Origin: Bugulina stolonifera
Lineage: Eukaryota; Bryozoa; Gymnolaemata; Cheilostomatida; Bugulidae
Direction: 5' to 3'
Length of the DNA: 64,000 bases
NCBI GenBank assembly: GCA_935421135.1
Contig: OW285197.1
Coordinates: forward strand, 3,901,350-3,965,349
The notes below the pieces were generated by a model. The model had not been told where the DNA came from. It saw only the letters and a list, made by a program, of their open reading frames with translations, and did not search any database. This document shows, in pieces, positions 11,901 through 23,230 of this stretch; the stretch's first letter is position 1; each line of letters opens with the position of its first letter. Position numbers and translations under genes: made by a program.

Positions 11901-14894
11901 TACTAACAGGCAGAGGGCGAAGGCAAGGTAAAACTCATACTGTCACAATAATAATTGGCATGTGGAACACTCTGACCTAATCAATATTGCAAGGAAAGCA
12001 GTCAGTATAGTCATAATCTAAATCCCACTTTGTATCATGATAAGGACGAGCTGATAGACTACTCTCAGATTAAACTGTCCACTTACCGGGGCATGCCCAA
12101 ATGCATTAGGGTGTTATTTTATCAATTTACACTATAAAACTTCTTCAAAATAATTTTAGTTCGATAAAACTTACCGGTGGTACTTCTCTCAGGGTGATTC
12201 CAAGTCAGAAAGTCATACATTATCCAAAGTGATTACTTCTTTAATATGTACATGTGGTTTGAGGTGAGAAGAAGCAATTCACCAGTGAATAAGTTACTAT
12301 GCGGCAATGAAGTATTAAAAAAGTTGATGCTCACTCCTAACGGATTCAATGGAAGTGCAGAGCACTAATCCCTAGGCTGCAAATACTTATCATCATTGTG
12401 GATTAATAATGCGCAATCAAATGTATGAATTACCTGATATGGGATCCTCAAAATTTTGTCTCACTATCAATGTGTCATTTAAGTTAGTTGCACGACACTC
12501 CACCGTAAATCCTTTGTAGTCTGACCATGGTGGTATTGTAAAAGAGAATGTGATTGTTTCCGTGTAGTTCTGGCTATAATACTTATCCATGGAAACAGTA
12601 AAGTTCAGCAATTTCAGGGGTGCTACAGATAAATTTGCATCATGACCTCATTATCCATGTAGTAAAATGTTACTTCATTCACATAAATTGTAATGCTGGC
12701 GAGCCAGGGCTGGTTAAGAAAGAAAATGGCTTACACACGTAAACATACAGTACGCGTATGGAAACTCACGTAAAGTAAAATTCATAGCCACTGTGTTAGA
12801 GCTAAACTGTTTTGCTGCATTTATAGTCACTACTCTTACAAGATACTGGTTGCCTGGTGTCAAGTCTCCAGTTGTCAATGATGTCGTTAAGGACTGAAAA
12901 TAGTTCATGTAAAATGTAAACATACATATTGTATATACATGTAGCTTATATGTAATGTCTGATTAGATCTCAGTGTTTTATGTCTTCTATATATTACCAA
13001 ATAGTAATACACTGTATGTCTTTTATCTGATGACTGTTATAATGTGTCTTTTACTCCAGTAGTTTTATAACTGAAGCATTAGTTTATAGCATGAAACTGG
13101 TAGTAATAGAAGACATAGAACATTGAGATTGCACCAAATATTAATTAGCTCTGTTATAATAAACATTGACCACTTTAGTTAAGATTTAGCAGTGTATAAA
13201 CACTTACATCCCTCTATATTATATAGTTTACAAATGCTAGTACATGTATATAATGTAGATACTCAGCACCACAATTGCTACACATTGCTCAATTTATCCA
13301 GCAGTAAAAGTCTGCCATTATACGCGCATGCCACAGGCTTAGAATGAAAAAAGTACCTATATTAATAAACTTGAGAACATTACCAGTTCATCAAAAAATC
13401 CCATGTATTCTGTAATCAATATGAATTTAACTTTCATGCTACAGATGATACAATGTTGGTTTACCAACATTCATTCCTTTAGTCAACTTACATGTGCGTT
13501 TACAGTGGGTTCTTGTGGGTATCGCACCGTTTGAAAGAATGTTGTTCCTTTGGACACATAGAACATAAGAAACCGCCAGTAAAAGGGATCATTTAGGGTT
13601 GGGGTCAAACGACATTCTATTTTTAACCTGAAGTCTGACACTGCTGTGACATTCAAATGACTTAGCGTTACTGGACGAGACCAGGACCTGTAAAATAGTT
13701 TAATGCAGAAGTCAATCATGTTTTTGGGTTGTTATCCAGGGAATTTTCTTTTGAGCAATCAAATATTTCTTTCACATAGAAAGAAGTCATAAGCTGCTGA
13801 CTGGAGCTGAATTGCGGGAGGGGGGTTGGAGGAGGTGAAGAGGGGATAGCTGGAACTAATCTTAGTGCAGTGGACAGAACACATTACAGCTACTTCAGCG
13901 CGCTCTAAGCGCTGAAACTTTAACCACGCTGTTGAAAGAGTATGTCCATATTTGAATGAATAATCTATGGAAATGTATATTAGATTTGAGCAATTGTAAA
14001 CTCAACTCACCTTCCTACAAGAATCAGTATAATTGCTGCTGCAAGTGTCATGGGTGATTGGTTGTGTGATATCAATGCAGGATCTCCGTGTCTAACGACC
14101 ACCACTTGCTTTACTATGTATACAAAAGCATACAATCATGTCATAGGAAGATAGTAACTCATGACTTAGTCCACAACAATGATATTTAACTATCCGACTT
14201 CAACAATATAAAATTACTTGATGTATTTACAATAAACAGTAGTGCAATGCAGATCAAAGTAATGCAGGCATAACAGTCTGCTTGGTGCGGCATGTAGTAT
14301 CAGTGTCTGATGTGATGGAACTGCCCAATATGCGTATTTTGCTATCAACAATAGTGACCCAGGCGCCCATTTTCGGACACAGTGCACACTTAATCCTCAG
14401 ATTTGGAGGGCCCCAGAGAAGAAGCAGAGCCAGAGCAACAATTCTCAGTATAGGCTTTATGTCTAACCTAAAAATCTGAAAATCTGAAAACGCTGCTTTT
14501 CCCCTGTACTGCCAGGAGCCCTCCAAATCTGAAGACTACGTGCGCACAATGTCCGAAAATGAGCGCCTGGGTGAATAAAATACCTATTCCAATAATAGTG
14601 CATTATACAAACGATATACTATTATTTGATTAGGTACATTATTCACTATTAGTAATCAATACATATCTCAGGGGAATTACGTTCTGTTCAGCTGTGAATG
14701 GGCCTGTAATATTGTGGTGAGGCAGACATTCCTGTTAGACATTAGCTACAACGTACCTCAAGCATCTAACACTAACATTACAGTACATCAACTGTTTGCT
14801 TATTTATACTTACCTGTAATGGCGCAACATTCATAACTATTGTCAAATAGTGTAAATTGATTGTTACTGACTCCAGACTTCATGTATGACTCGC
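2955..14894 (-). CDS. Single-pass membrane protein with FN3-like repeats and a galactose-binding-like domain (5' partial)
   Basis: Sixteen exons join in phase: 14894-14814, 14113-14011, 13687-13492, 12893-12770, 12622-12434, 11452-11198, 9942-9715, 8822-8685, 7089-6917, 6297-6183, 5872-5718, 5447-5318, 5208-5126, 4956-4728, 3601-3529, 3108-2955, about 808 residues. Exons 12622 to 12434 and 12893 to 12770 read as FN3-like strands (for example LTPGNQYLVRVVTINA). Exons 11452-11198 and 9942-9715 resemble an F5/8-type or fucolectin fold: it opens with NVARGQQVYLS and closes with a strand like LEIMEIEAYHPG. Four more FN3-like units follow, the last (5208-4728) complete with W-containing core strands. 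Exon 3601-3529 is a clear transmembrane segment (LLVFSGVSLVTLILGIAGG). The tail is short and rich in Arg and Ser. Many NxS/T sites fit an extracellular position. The start and signal peptide lie upstream of 14894 and were not found. No kinase or phosphatase domain is present. AATAAA signals on the minus strand lie at 2813-2808 and 2762-2757. A receptor or adhesion role is inferred. Confidence 0.75.
4249..4406 (-). pseudogene. Mariner-type transposase relic
   Basis: The minus strand encodes a degenerate copy of the N-terminal helix-turn-helix part of a mariner-family transposase. It includes the recognisable run YGDDSLSGRRAFVWYKMF followed by KEGRDKIEED, then stops at TGA 4251-4249. A one-base frameshift separates this from the preceding KFLFKTGK segment near 4400. 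The relic sits in the intron just upstream of the transmembrane exon of the FN3-like gene, in the same orientation. Family assignment rests on recall of the conserved YGDDSLSR..FEW.KRFKEGR motif; no catalytic domain remains. Confidence 0.7.
7459..7890 (-). mobile_element. tRNA-derived SINE
   Basis: Read on the minus strand, the element begins with a tRNA-like head. An A-box match (TGGCACAGTTGG) lies within 7861-7881 and a B-box match (GAGTTCAAACCCC) at 7833-7821. A body of about 330 bp follows, then an A-rich tail of AAAAC repeats (about 7485-7459). RNA polymerase III transcription is implied. It lies in an intron of the minus-strand FN3-like gene. The open frames seen across it on both strands are by-products of its higher GC content. 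Confidence 0.75.
10320..10645 (+). mobile_element. GC-rich composite repeat, copy 1 (5' truncated)
   Basis: It shares the GC-rich unit (cacctcaccctagattggg ... cccaaggtcctagtgccacc) and the 3' end (ccaatctgattggaggg, degenerate AACCGTAG-type repeat, TCTTTTGTTATA) with the copies at 35540 and 51080. The 5' head of those copies is missing here. No protein is encoded. It lies in an intron of the FN3-like gene. Confidence 0.7.
14357..14572. mobile_element. Small TIR element (MITE-like)
   Basis: The ends are inverted repeats of about 55 bp. The left end starts ACCCAGGCGCCCATTTTCGG; the right end, reversed, starts ACCCAGGCGCTCATTTTCGG and continues to the shared GATTTGGAGGGC. The total length is 216 bp with no coding capacity. 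I could not identify a clear target duplication. It is intronic in the FN3-like gene. Confidence 0.65.
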
Positions 14895-15277
14895 CTGTTA
14901 TTATAAGATATCATAATTAGTTGCAATCCATTTACAACGCACCTATTCAATTTACAATACATATACATGTACAATGTACATTTTTTCATCATCATGTGCA
15001 TTTTTGTATATGGCCAACTTTAAAGAGGACGTATCTTGTACCTTTTTCCACCATCTTGTTGCACAATTTCCGGGCAATACTCAATCGTCCTTTTGCCCTT
15101 TACCTTTTGAATAAAGCCGTGATTAAGGTATAGTAAAGTATATTTGTACAATATATTACTATAATTAGGTGGCCAAAAACAATAGTTTTACAAAGAAGGT
15201 AATTCTGCAATAGATTGAACTTATGGAGAGACCAAGATGTAGACACAAGAGTCTGTTGTGGCTGTCTCTTTATTATA

Positions 15278-16394
15278 CAGTGGAGCTTGCTTAATTCAAA
15301 CTCCAAGGACCCGCCACTTTTGGGTTTAATTAGGCCCGAGTTTGATTCAAGTGATCACCTACAGTGTAATTTTGTATACGTCACATTTTGTCCTCGTATT
15401 TTTTATGCATAGTACTATTCCTATTCACATAATATTATTCTTATTGTACATGACTTGTAGACCTAGTTGTAAGCACATGCTGTGCATGCATGAGTCTGCA
15501 TTTGCTCCAAATATGTACATGTACATGTATATACGTGTAGTATGTACATGTAATTTTTATCATGAAAGCATCCTGCTAAATCAAACAACTAAATAAAACT
15601 ACTATAACTACTATAAAACTACAATACTGCAGATAATTGTCAACAAAGTAATGGATAAAGTTTACAGGATACGATAACAGTATGAAGCTACATTTTTTGC
15701 TGTAATAAAACTAGGTAATTGAGAGGATAACTTCAAATTTAGGCCATTGAGAGAGTATAACTTCAATTGGTAAGTCAAAGCTAAAAGATGCAATTGGGAG
15801 AGGATAACTCCATATTTAAGTCATAGCCATTAGCTATGGCACTCTGTTATTGTCAGAGCCGGTTCACAATATAAACATAAACGGCTCTGGTTATTGTACA
15901 AATCTTTGATCTCAGGCTAAAAGCTTGTAGACTCATTTATCAGGCTTTAAATCTAACCAATAAGCAGTAGCAATTGCCCTCAGCTAATCGACTGGAACAA
16001 GCTTCCAGGCTAATTCAACGGGTGTTGAATTTAAAAGCTGGTTTTTAAACAGTGATTTATTAGCAGATTTTTCCCAATAAACGGCTATGCATTTAAATTA
16101 AATTGGGAGTAGTAGTAAATGCTCTTTTAGTAGTTTGTTAGCAGATTATTTCTAATAAACAGCTTCGGATTTAAATTAAAATTTGAAGCAGTGGTAAGTG
16201 CTCTTCGGGGCTTAGCAATAATACATTTATTATTTTATTAATGGAAAAAAAGCAAGCTGTAGGAGTTTGAATTATACATAATAAATACGAATTATATGTA
16301 GCTATTTGTATACTGTGCAGCAGGGACCAAGGTTAGTAGTTTGAACTATCCAAGTTTCCGAATTAACCCAGGCCGAATTAAGCGAGTTCCACTG
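15278..16394. mobile_element. Pogo/Tc1-like non-autonomous TIR element
   Basis: The termini are CAGTGGAGCTTGCTTAATTC and, reversed, CAGTGGAACTCGCTTAATTC, flanked on both sides by TA (15276-15277 and 16395-16396), the usual target duplication of Tc1/mariner/pogo elements. The interior is non-coding and contains an approximate direct repeat of about 90 bp (about 16035-16125 and 16126-16215). A relict end of the same family is present at 37360-37430. Confidence 0.75.
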
Positions 16395-16562
16395 TATGAA
16401 ATTTCATTTTTTGTAATAGTAACCAGTTGGCTTTGAAAGTGGCAATGAATTGAGCAAAAAAAACAAATCAGTTGATTACCTGGTATGTTTTTATTTGCCG
16501 GTGTTTACTACATATGAGTTGTGACTGGTCGAGTGACAACACTGTAAATCTGATATAACATT

Positions 16563-18442
16563 CTGCCCCTTTCCACAAAAACAATGTAGCTCACTATAAT
16601 ATAGTGAGTTACATTGTTTTTAATTTATTGTTAATAAAATTGGAGGGCTCAACTCAAACGCGTTTAGCCTTCTCCTGTAGAATTACAATATTATTGTAAT
16701 TTTACAGGAGAAGGCTAAACGCGTTTGAGTTGAGCCCTCCAATTGTATTAATCCTAGAGATACAAACAAAATATATTCTGAACCAGAATCACATTCTCTG
16801 TTTAATGGTACCATTTTTACTGCTGTATGTTGATTTTTTAACTAATTAATCAAGTTGCATTGTTTTTGTGGAAAATCATCGTGCTGGGCTCTCTTCAGTG
16901 ATTGTCTGCAAAAACAATGCATCCGTTGAATTACAATGTTTCTGCAAACAATATTGAAGTTATATCAGCAAATAATGTCTGTGAAAACAATGCATGAGCT
17001 TTTAATTAATGCAATCAGTGTAGAAGCACACAATTACAGACTATATTTGCATGCGTGACAGACAGTACCATCTCATGTTATGAGATTGAAACATAGATTT
17101 CTGTAAATCCAACTAAATATAAAATATCTACACTCGGTTTACTCGACTCTGATTATCTTTTCTTGCTAATGAGGTGTTCAGCGTCTGCAAAACTGAAATC
17201 ATTTGTTGATAGTTTGGTTCTTGCTTTTTGGGTGTCTTCAGGGGCTCAACTCTTACTTTGGGTTTGGATTTTTCATGAAACTAAACTCTATTATGATTTC
17301 CTGTATCACATTTTTGCTTCCCAAGTGCTTCTAGTCCTTCCGCAATAATGTGCCCATAATTTCCAACATAATGGCCTTGTGGTGATTGTCCAAATAATGT
17401 ACATGTACGTATAAAATCTCGACCATGTGGTTTATTTTCACCTATTTTATTATCTCTCTGCACATAATTTTTAGCATCTAGAAACTAAAAGTTGTCGTAC
17501 AAGCGTTCTCATTTTCAAATATTGGGAAAGCGCTCATGTAATGCTGGTCCAGTTTCAGGAACATAATGTTTAATGTAGCACTTCTTTCCATATGTTGCCA
17601 GAAGTACATCTCCATCAGCAGATGGTAGACCATTTCATTGTTCGTTTTGTCAATCTTCACAGATCGTATTTTCAACCAGATCGTATTTTTAACCGAGCAT
17701 GTCATAAAAATCTTTATAAATAATATAAATTTATGACAGCTGCAACCACTGAAAGGCTCTGTGCAAGAAAAGGAAAATGCATAGGCTATACTATGTAAAA
17801 ACTAGTGCTTCAGATAGAAAATGAGATGATGAAATGGCACACTTTTATAAGACTTGTTTGACAAGGAAAATGTAACAATGTGGGCAAAAATGCTCCCTAT
17901 TAAACTAAATCTGAGTAATACCTGAGCAAAATTTAGTACAGTCTGAGTACAATCACGATTTAGAGTACCAACACATAATTAGTGTTCTTTAGTTGCACCA
18001 TACTGACAGTCAGAGCAAGTTAGACTCTACACAGCCTTTATGATAGATTCATTGGAACTGATAATAAATATTTGCCGAGACAGCCCGCTACCGGGGCTCC
18101 AAACATATTATAATTCACTTGGGTTCAAATCGATTCATGATAGAGTCATGTAGGTAGGAGATGTGAGAGGATAAAAACATACTTGAATAGTCAACTCCAG
18201 AAAAGAAAATGAGACAAAATTGCACCGTATGTGTTGGAATCTGGAATTACATTGTTTTTGCTGACAATCACTAGTGCCAATATTGAGATACAGTGTTTCT
18301 GCTCTCCCAAAAAACTCATAAGAGCCCATTTTTTTTCAAGAATATAGTAATATGTGGTGTAAGATGGTATTTCAACACCATTTATGCAAAAAACCCAATT
18401 TTGAAAAAAATTGAGTTACAGTGTTTTTGTAGAAATGGGCAG
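16563..18442 (-). mobile_element. Unclassified DNA transposon with 4-bp TSD, copy 1
   Basis: Terminal inverted repeats of about 30 bp begin CTGCCCCTTTCCACAAAAAC on the left and, reversed, CTGCCCATTTCTACAAAAAC on the right. The flanks are CATT at 16559-16562 and 18443-18446, a 4-bp target duplication. Motifs like ACATTGTTTTTGTGGAAA recur inside both ends in both orientations, resembling subterminal transposase-binding repeats. Minus-strand reading frames at 17705-17478 and 17463-17281 are conserved in copy 2 but interrupted, so they look like remains of a protein gene; I do not recognise it. Unlike copy 2, this copy has an extra near-perfect hairpin at 16639-16742. The strand given is that of the remnant frames. 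Confidence 0.85.
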
Positions 18443-18446
18443 CATT

Positions 18447-19320
18447 GCTATGCATGTATAATCACGAAATTATTGGGATTATGGGGCTTTAAATGATATT
18501 GAAAGGAATGACATTATTGGTTTTTGTTAATAAAAGCTGGTTTAGACTGCATACAATGTACATGTAGATATGGCTCAACGTGCTAAGACCATGCTCACAG
18601 TGCTCAGTATCCATGCCTGAGTTCCAATTTCCTGCAGCATCTTCACTGTTACTCAGCCTTTTCGGTGCCTCAGTAACAGTGCCTCAGTAACGGGTTCTAT
18701 TTTAGGAGCACGGTGTCTTTGTCACCAGGATAGATGAACAACAAGCATCACACCTTTATAAACCTAATTAATCCCTGTGACACTTGATACTACGGCTCAT
18801 GTGCATTTCACTGTACCTGCGCATATATGTTTCAGTGGTTTTAAAATAATGTACCATCTTACCATTCACACACCCACCCAGTCTTGTTGAACAGAAAGAA
18901 GTATCACAAAAATACAATGTAAATCAATATAATGTACAACAAAGTGCAAATTAATATTCTATCAAGACAGTTGAATGTCGAAAATGTTCTAAAGACACAA
19001 ACTAAAAAATCATCCCAAACTAAATGATAGTTTGGTCTAATGATATTTTATGCATATATCACTTTGATAGACTTTGATAGGCTTGTATAATGCTTGCTGA
19101 AAAAATTTATTTATTAGCATGCAACTGTCTGTGGCTCGGTTTTAGCAGATCACAGATGAGATTGAGTTTCAATAGCACAGGTACATTTTATTGTGGGCAT
19201 GATAAAATAAATAGTTAATAATTGTTAATATAATTTTAATTCTATTTCTAAAAAATTAACTAATTTTCAGTAAATTGATTTGAAATTAGAAAGAATATAC
19301 TTATAAATTAACTATTATAC
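18447..19320. other. No feature recognised
   Basis: AT-rich DNA between the transposon and the minisatellite. I see no exon, RNA gene or terminal repeat that I can support. Confidence 0.4.
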
Positions 19321-19326
19321 AACAGA

Positions 19327-19605
19327 ATGACTTGGTAGCGTTGACTTGGTGGTGTTGACTTGGTGGTGTTGACTTGGTGGTGTTGACTTGGTGGTGTTGA
19401 CTTGGCGGTGTTGACTTGGTGGTGTTGACTTGGTGGTGTTGACTTGGTGGTGTTGACTTGGTGGTGTTAACTTGGCGGTGTTGACTTGGTTGTGTTGACT
19501 TGATAGTGTTGACTTTGTAGTGTTGACTTGATAGTGCTGACTTGATGGTGTTGACTTGATGGTGTTGGCTTGATAGTGTTGACTTGATATTGTTGACTTG
19601 TTTAT
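19327..19605. repeat. 15-bp minisatellite
   Basis: About 18 tandem copies of GGTGTTGACTTGGTG run through this stretch, nearly identical on the left and progressively variant (GATGG, GATAG) towards the right. The periodicity leaves a frame open on the minus strand (VNTTKST-type repeats), which is an artefact of the repeat. Confidence 0.9.
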
Positions 19606-20472
19606 CTGTCAAGTATCCATATGCACATTGGCTGTCTGAGTTCTGGTATTACTATGAAACTGACTGAAGGCCTCAAGCTATCCACAAGGACGAGGGTTGA
19701 GTCCCGCAAATGACCTGGTAGTTTTCGCCCTGAACCAGGCTTTCCCTTCATGCCATCTCAGACTATACTAATCTCCAGCTCCATGAGCCATGGTGGCCCT
19801 TTGATTAGCTCTGCTATATTGTGCAGCCACGTAAAATAATTGTGTTTGGCGCCACGGATATTATGTTATCTTGCAACCTTGTGTCAAACTTCTCCCTTTC
19901 TAAAATAACATTTGTGATGGGTTTGCGCAGTTCCCTAAATTTTGCTTTTGATACTTGGGCTCTATTTCTCCTCTGTCCATGATCATTGGGATTGGACCTT
20001 TCTTGTTTGTAAAAGAGTTTACAATAAATAAAACTATGCAAAAGCTGTGAGCTGGGAACAAACACAAAGAGAGGGTGACTCTCAAAGGAACACAAAAAAT
20101 AACAGTAATAATATTATGTTTAAACCATGTTTTTACTTCGCTCTAACAGTAATACAATCTAACCGTTCAAGTCTTACCAATCATCTAGGTGGTAAGCCAT
20201 GGCATCCCATAGGTAGTTCATGTGTAATCAAACAATGTAGGCCTAATATGGTTGTATAGTTGAAAGAGAGTATAAAAGTGCGCAATGTATATTCCCCATA
20301 CAATGTGCCCATATTAATGCAACATGTAAAACATCTAACGTGAAACCTGGTGTCTATTACATAGAGGCATCTTCTTTCAAGAGGGTAACTCTATAGTCTC
20401 ATAGACTTTAATATTTCAGGCTTACTTTACAGGAAAATGCATATTTGAAGCATAAAATTTTTCCAGGGGAAG

Positions 20473-20492
20473 CCCCCCCCCCCCCCCCCCCC
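20473..20492. repeat. Poly-C run (20 C)
   Basis: An uninterrupted run of twenty cytosines in otherwise AT-rich DNA. The length in the assembly may be uncertain because of homopolymer sequencing error. The flanking region 19606-21085 contains nothing else I can name. Confidence 0.85.
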
Positions 20493-21085
20493 GGACACCC
20501 CTCCTGAATAGTGCCCGAAGCTGTCAACCAAGTACTGAACAATTTTGATTTGTGCTTAAACTTGATTTCCTATTACTGTATTTTCAGAAAACGTAGAGTA
20601 ATTTTATAAATTGACTGCCGCTTGGCTTTTACTCTTTGCACAACTTTGGAATATACATCGTAACTGAATTGAATTGCTAAGCTGATGCCTATTTATGGGA
20701 GCTGTCTCATTCTGCGTATAAAAGGGCATATTTTTATTTTTTTTGATAACTTGTGATCCTTTATTGCAAATAATAGTTTATGATAATACATGTATATAAG
20801 TACAAACATGAAGCACTGAGTAAAAATCAACACATCATCACTGGGTGATGGTGGTTGCTGCAAAGTATGAATGGCAAGGATGAAAACCAATATTATAATG
20901 ATTGAAAGAACTGTGTGTGATACGTACACGCATATGTATACACATATAGAAGTATGTTGCATATATTATGGTGAGAAGTTACTTCAATTAATGGTAGTAT
21001 TGTAATACAAAAATGAGCAATACTAAAATTTAGTTAATGTAGCCTGCAGCTTCATATATAATGTAAGTTCTGCGGTGGTGATTAC

Positions 21086-23230
21086 TCAATATTTGATGGG
21101 AAATTTGATCAGTCCATCACTGTGAGCAGCAGCCCACATCACATCATCTCTTATGTATAACCCACTTATTCTACCTGAACATTCATGTAGTTTGGGATGC
21201 TCTAACTTCTCCTTCAGCTTTCCTGTATAGAAATAACTACATTACTGAGATAACTACAACAAATGTAATTTTTGGGTAATATTATTCTCACTATTTATTT
21301 AAAATGTTTATCTAAGTATTTCACCAATCAAGGAACACTAGTAAGTAATAGACGTTTACTGTAACTGCAATGGAGGAAGGAGATGGTAAGTTTAAATGTA
21401 TATCCAGGTTTTGTATCCTAATATTATTTATTGGAGTGTCAAGTATGTTGCTAGTCATGAAATAAAAACTGAGTGAGTGAGTTTATCGCATACTAAAACC
21501 ACTCATCTAATGTACAGTCATCGTCAAAAGTTTAAGACCACCTTCATTATTTCAAGGAAATAGAGTCTTGCATGATTAACGTCAATTTTTTTTTAATTAA
21601 CCACAAATAATTTGTAAAATTATATCTAGGTAAATCATTACAGCATTTCTGCATCCATTTATGTTCATATTTAGTCAAAATCTTCTGTGCCCACCCTTAT
21701 TTTTCGTGACGGTTTTAGCCGTTTTCGGCTCGCTTTTTGCTGGATTACGGCAGTTATCCTTGCTAATATCCTTCACCCGCACTGACTTGATGGCTTCTGT
21801 CAACTGAAATCTGTTTTCTACCACTTTATGTTTCATATTTGACTAGTGGTTTTTGTTACCTGCCTAATGTAGAACTTCTATGTCAACGCTTTTTAAGCAT
21901 TGCTGATGTGAGCCGTGGCTTTGCTGAAGGTTTTCGAGAACACGGGCCATATTCTTTGACTAAGCTTTGTGAGACTGTTTTTGAACTGATTTTGGTTCTA
22001 GTGAAACCACAAATAGTCTAGTGCGGCTTAGTCAAAGAATATAGCCCGTGATCTCGAAAACCTGCAGCAAAGCCGCGGCTCACATCAGCAATGCTCAAAA
22101 AGCAGTGACATAGAAGCTCTGCAGTAGGCAGGTAACAGCCCTGACTTCAACCTAATTAAAAATGTTGGTCAATAGTGAATGATAAAGTGATAGAAAATAT
22201 ATTTCAGCTGATAGAAGCCATCAAGTCAGTGCGGGTGAAGGAAATCAGCAAGGATTACCGCCGTAAACTAGTAAAAAAGCGTGCCGAGAAGGCGAGACGC
22301 CGTCATCAAAAATAAGGGTGGGCAGAGAAAGTTTTGGATAAACAAGGACATAAATGGGTGCAGAGATGTTGTAGTGCTTCACCTAGATATAATTTCACAG
22401 ATTATTTGTGGTTAAATAAAATATATCTTCATTAAACATACAAAACTCTATCTCTTTATAATAATGAAGGTGGACTTAAACTTTTGACGATGACTGTATA
22501 ATACATTAACATGGGCAGTCACTGGTACAATCCTACATTGGGTTTGGGAAGAAAATGCAACAACAGTATGCATATTAGCATTGGGACAACAAACCTGCAT
22601 CAGAGAGGACTACAACAGACTTGGACTGGTTACTCCAGACCCACACATCGTTGTTGTACCAGCATATGCCATCAGGATTTGTTACTTTATCAGAAATCCA
22701 CCTGAATCTGTACTCATCTTCTCTCAAGTCAACCTTGTAGACTGTACTTGAGAACAAGTCGGATACCAGGAGGTGGTGAGGAGGACAGATACCAAGACAT
22801 CTTGGCCTTTTAAATGTGGTGTGTTTGATAGGAGCAAGCACAATACCATCTGTAGTGTACACAACTATTTGCTTGCTCTCAGGGTCGGCCACAAACACTC
22901 TGCCACTAATTACTGCTATAGTTGATGTTCTACTATCATCTGGTACAGACCATCTGTCCACCGGATTATACTGGGAATCATACACTTTTACAAACCTCCT
23001 GGAACCTGAACCTGACGCTGCGCGTAATGTGTAGATCTGATGTTCATATCTCTGCATGGAGAGCACCACTTCGTCATCTGGTGGATTGATTACTCTTCTG
23101 AGTACTCCTGTACTATCTACTTCATTACACCCATTATCTCCACATATCAGTATCTTCCCACTTCCAGCTGATGACACATCATAGCAATTCTTAGATACTG
23201 TTACTTCATGCAGACCCAGACGCATTGTAC
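21086..23230 (-). CDS. NHL-type beta-propeller protein, 3' part
   Basis: Two minus-strand exons join in phase 1: 23230-22595 (attcag acceptor, CAG|gtttgt donor) and 21222-21086 (tatacag acceptor, ending IKFPIKY and TGA). They encode about 257 residues of repeated four-strand units of NHL or YWTD style: ILICGDNGCNEVDSTG, VFVADPESKQIVVYTTDG, LLVSDLFSSTVYKVD, then a DGICWYNNDVWVW strand. The last exon continues the propeller (GLYIRDDVMWAAAHSDGLIK). No transmembrane segment follows, so this C-terminal propeller may be intracellular, as in TRIM/RBCC-NHL proteins, but no N-terminal domain has been located. A possible first exon is the ATG-bearing frame near 25201. The intron between the two exons holds a Tc1-like element. 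Confidence 0.75.
21515..22496. mobile_element. Tc1-like element in inverted (fold-back) form
   Basis: Termini CAGTCATCGTCAAAAGTTTA are inverted at both ends with TA on each side (21513-21514 and 22497-22498). The two halves are inverted copies of each other over most of the length: the stretch near 21720-21990 reappears reversed at 22025-22290. Each arm carries the end of a Tc1-type transposase, for example DFNLI before KNV on the right arm and a terminal basic stretch (SVRVKEISKDYRRKLVKK) before TAA. The element is not autonomous. It sits in the last intron of the NHL-type gene. Confidence 0.8.

Noticed and set aside
19301..19612. Minus-strand 103-codon frame of VNTTKST repeats
   Set aside because: It is the 15-bp minisatellite; no splice signals or conserved flanks.
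19640..19810. Possible SINE on the minus strand
   Set aside because: Only a poor B-box-like match and no convincing A-box or tail.
19814..20095. 93-codon minus frame (RSNPNDHGQRRNRAQVSK...)
   Set aside because: No recognisable domain, no splice context and an overlapping open frame in another phase; it could be a transposon relic but I cannot support it.
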